Source: an uncultured Lachnospiraceae bacterium | GTDB lineage: Bacteria; Bacillota; Clostridia; Lachnospirales; Lachnospiraceae | Assembly (NCBI GenBank): GCA_902762955.1 | Contig: CACWQH010000013.1 | Coordinates: 1 to 53,997, forward strand | Reading direction: 5' to 3' | Length of the DNA: 53,997 nt | In this document: one piece after another, positions 52,980 to 53,997 of the stretch | How the letters are laid out: each line of letters starts with the position of its first letter | How positions within the stretch are numbered: the stretch's first letter is position 1 | Program-made: the position numbers and the translations under genes | Notes under the pieces: model-generated | What the model saw: only the letters and a program-made list of their open reading frames with translations | What the model was told of the DNA's origin: nothing | Database searches by the model: none

Positions 52980-53997
52980 ATGAATAATTTCTTTCGTAAG
53001 ACTTTATCTGTAATTTTTATTTTTTCTATTTTTTTTCATATATTATCTGACAATAATTTTAATAATATAATTTATATTGATTCGAAGGCGGAGGAAATGA
53101 AGGTTTCGTTTGATAAGCGTGCCTGTTGGATTTCATTCCTTGATCTAGAAGAATTTCTTTGTGATCTGGATGAAACCTCTTATCGAAATAAGCTTTGTGA
53201 AATGTATGATAATATTGTATCGAATAATATGAACACGGTTATTTTTCATGTAAGACCTATGGGAGATGCGGTTTATCCGTCAAATATATTTCCTTGGTCT
53301 GTTTATATTTCAAGTGACAGGTCTGTACCAGGTTACGATCCCCTTTTTATAGCTATTGAGGAAGCACATAAAAGAGGTTTGTTATTTGAAGCATGGATAA
53401 ATCCTTATAGATTATCTAAGAATAATGAAACCACAGATTCTTTTAAGAAAACAGGATTTTATGAATATTATAAAGATATTATTATGGAGTATGAGAATAT
53501 AGACGGAGAGATATGTCTTAGTCTTGATCCATTATATGAGGATAGTAAAAGATTAATTTGTGAGGGGGTTGCAGAGATAGCAGAAAACTATGATATAGAT
53601 AGTATTCATTTTGACGATTACTTTTATGTATCAGGCATGGGGACAGGGTTGTCAATTGAAGAAAAAAAGGAGCTTATGAGGCTGAAACAGGGACTTATTG
53701 ATGAAAGTGAAACTATACACGAAGTCCACGAAGAAGCCGTTATATTGACTCCGTGGCAGAAATTCCGCAACTTCATTTACCATAATAAATGGTGGCTCGG
53801 ACTTGCTGTAATTTTCGCAGCACTCGCCGGATTTCTTATATATAACCTCGCAACTAAGCCAAATCCGGACGTTATCGTTCTCGTTATGTGCAACAATAAC
53901 GCTGTTGGAAACGAATCTGAGCTGGAAGATTACGTTAAGCAGTTTACCGAGGATCTAAACCATAACGGAAAAGTTCAGGTAGCTGTTTACTATATCC
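52980..53997 (+). CDS. GHL10-like exported hydrolase start, changing to another membrane protein; partial at 3' end
   Basis: An incomplete frame that runs off the window (339 complete codons, no stop). The N-terminal hydrophobic segment (about residues 5-24) is a signal peptide or anchor. Residues ~35-230 resemble the GHL10/UPF0748 glycoside-hydrolase-like family: RACWISFLDLE, NTVIFHVRPMGDAVYP, GLLFEAWINPYRL and DSIHFDDYFY. After residue ~235 the expected family continuation is absent. Instead come an acidic stretch, a membrane helix (about residues 270-286) and a domain with IVLVMCNNNAVGN, in DNA that is visibly richer in G+C. GGAG is seven bases before ATG. It may be a fusion or an assembly join. 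Confidence 0.65.
   Translation, partial: MNNFFRKTLSVIFIFSIFFHILSDNNFNNIIYIDSKAEEMKVSFDKRACWISFLDLEEFLCDLDETSYRNKLCEMYDNIVSNNMNTVIFHVRPMGDAVYPSNIFPWSVYISSDRSVPGYDPLFIAIEEAHKRGLLFEAWINPYRLSKNNETTDSFKKTGFYEYYKDIIMEYENIDGEICLSLDPLYEDSKRLICEGVAEIAENYDIDSIHFDDYFYVSGMGTGLSIEEKKELMRLKQGLIDESETIHEVHEEAVILTPWQKFRNFIYHNKWWLGLAVIFAALAGFLIYNLATKPNPDVIVLVMCNNNAVGNESELEDYVKQFTEDLNHNGKVQVAVYYI

Noticed and set aside
1-53997. CRISPR arrays, tRNA/rRNA genes, insertion sequences, toxin-antitoxin or phage-defence genes
   Set aside because: No regularly spaced repeats, cloverleaf, transposase or defence-type domain was recognised on either strand.

Overview
The window is about 54 kb of AT-rich DNA (roughly 35% GC by eye) from a motile Firmicute of class Clostridia, most likely family Lachnospiraceae. 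The reasons are the codon bias, the gram-positive gene order dprA-topA-fla/che-rpsB-tsf, a CheC/CheD/FliY-type chemotaxis system, a GerW (YtfJ) sporulation-family gene, a fused giant 2-hydroxyacyl-CoA dehydratase activator, and strong Shine-Dalgarno sites. Genus cannot be fixed from what is visible.

Left end (1-5000): about 570 bases without a gene hold a minus-strand terminator, a perfect bidirectional terminator and a ~303 bp giant imperfect palindrome (foldback/MITE-like). A leftward 1410-codon gene for a two-headed ASKHA-type dehydratase activator/reductase follows. A divergent intergenic region separates it from the rightward genes.

Accessory and housekeeping block (5000-16200): a small double-LysM protein, a rhomboid-fold membrane protein with a C-terminal zinc ribbon and no visible catalytic serine, two unrecognised proteins, a DUF2953 membrane protein, GerW/YtfJ, a 50-residue membrane protein, a small alarmone synthetase, a flavin-reductase-like protein, then YifB/ComM, DprA and topoisomerase I.

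Flagellar/chemotaxis operon (16400-50530): about 34 kb, all rightward, mostly with tiny gaps or overlaps: flgB flgC fliE fliF fliG fliH fliI fliJ ylxF-like fliK flgD TIGR02530-like flgE | flbD(swrD) motA motB fliL fliM fliY cheY fliO fliP fliQ fliR flhB flhA flhF flhG pilZ cheB cheA cheW cheC cheD hyp fliA fapA hyp swrB-like yceG-like. The products build the basal body, rotor/switch, export gate, hook and stator, carry the CheA-CheY signal with CheB and CheC/CheD adaptation, and make sigma-28 for late genes. Flagellin, cap, hook-junction proteins, FlgM and CheR are not here. The long run is punctuated by hairpins, structured gaps and at least one strong internal promoter (27839-27867).

Right end (50530-53997): the operon terminator shares its loop with the -35 box of the rpsB promoter. 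A structured leader, rpsB and tsf follow, then a convergent XRE-type regulator. Last is an incomplete gene that starts as a GHL10-type glycoside-hydrolase-like exported protein but changes near 53685, in frame, into an unrelated single-pass membrane protein of different base composition (real fusion, insertion, or assembly chimera).

No CRISPR array, tRNA, rRNA, insertion sequence or defence system was recognised. The most unusual items are the giant palindrome, the G8 tract and palindromes at dprA, the terminator/promoter overlap before rpsB, the structured leaders of flgB and flgE, and the hybrid gene at the right edge.
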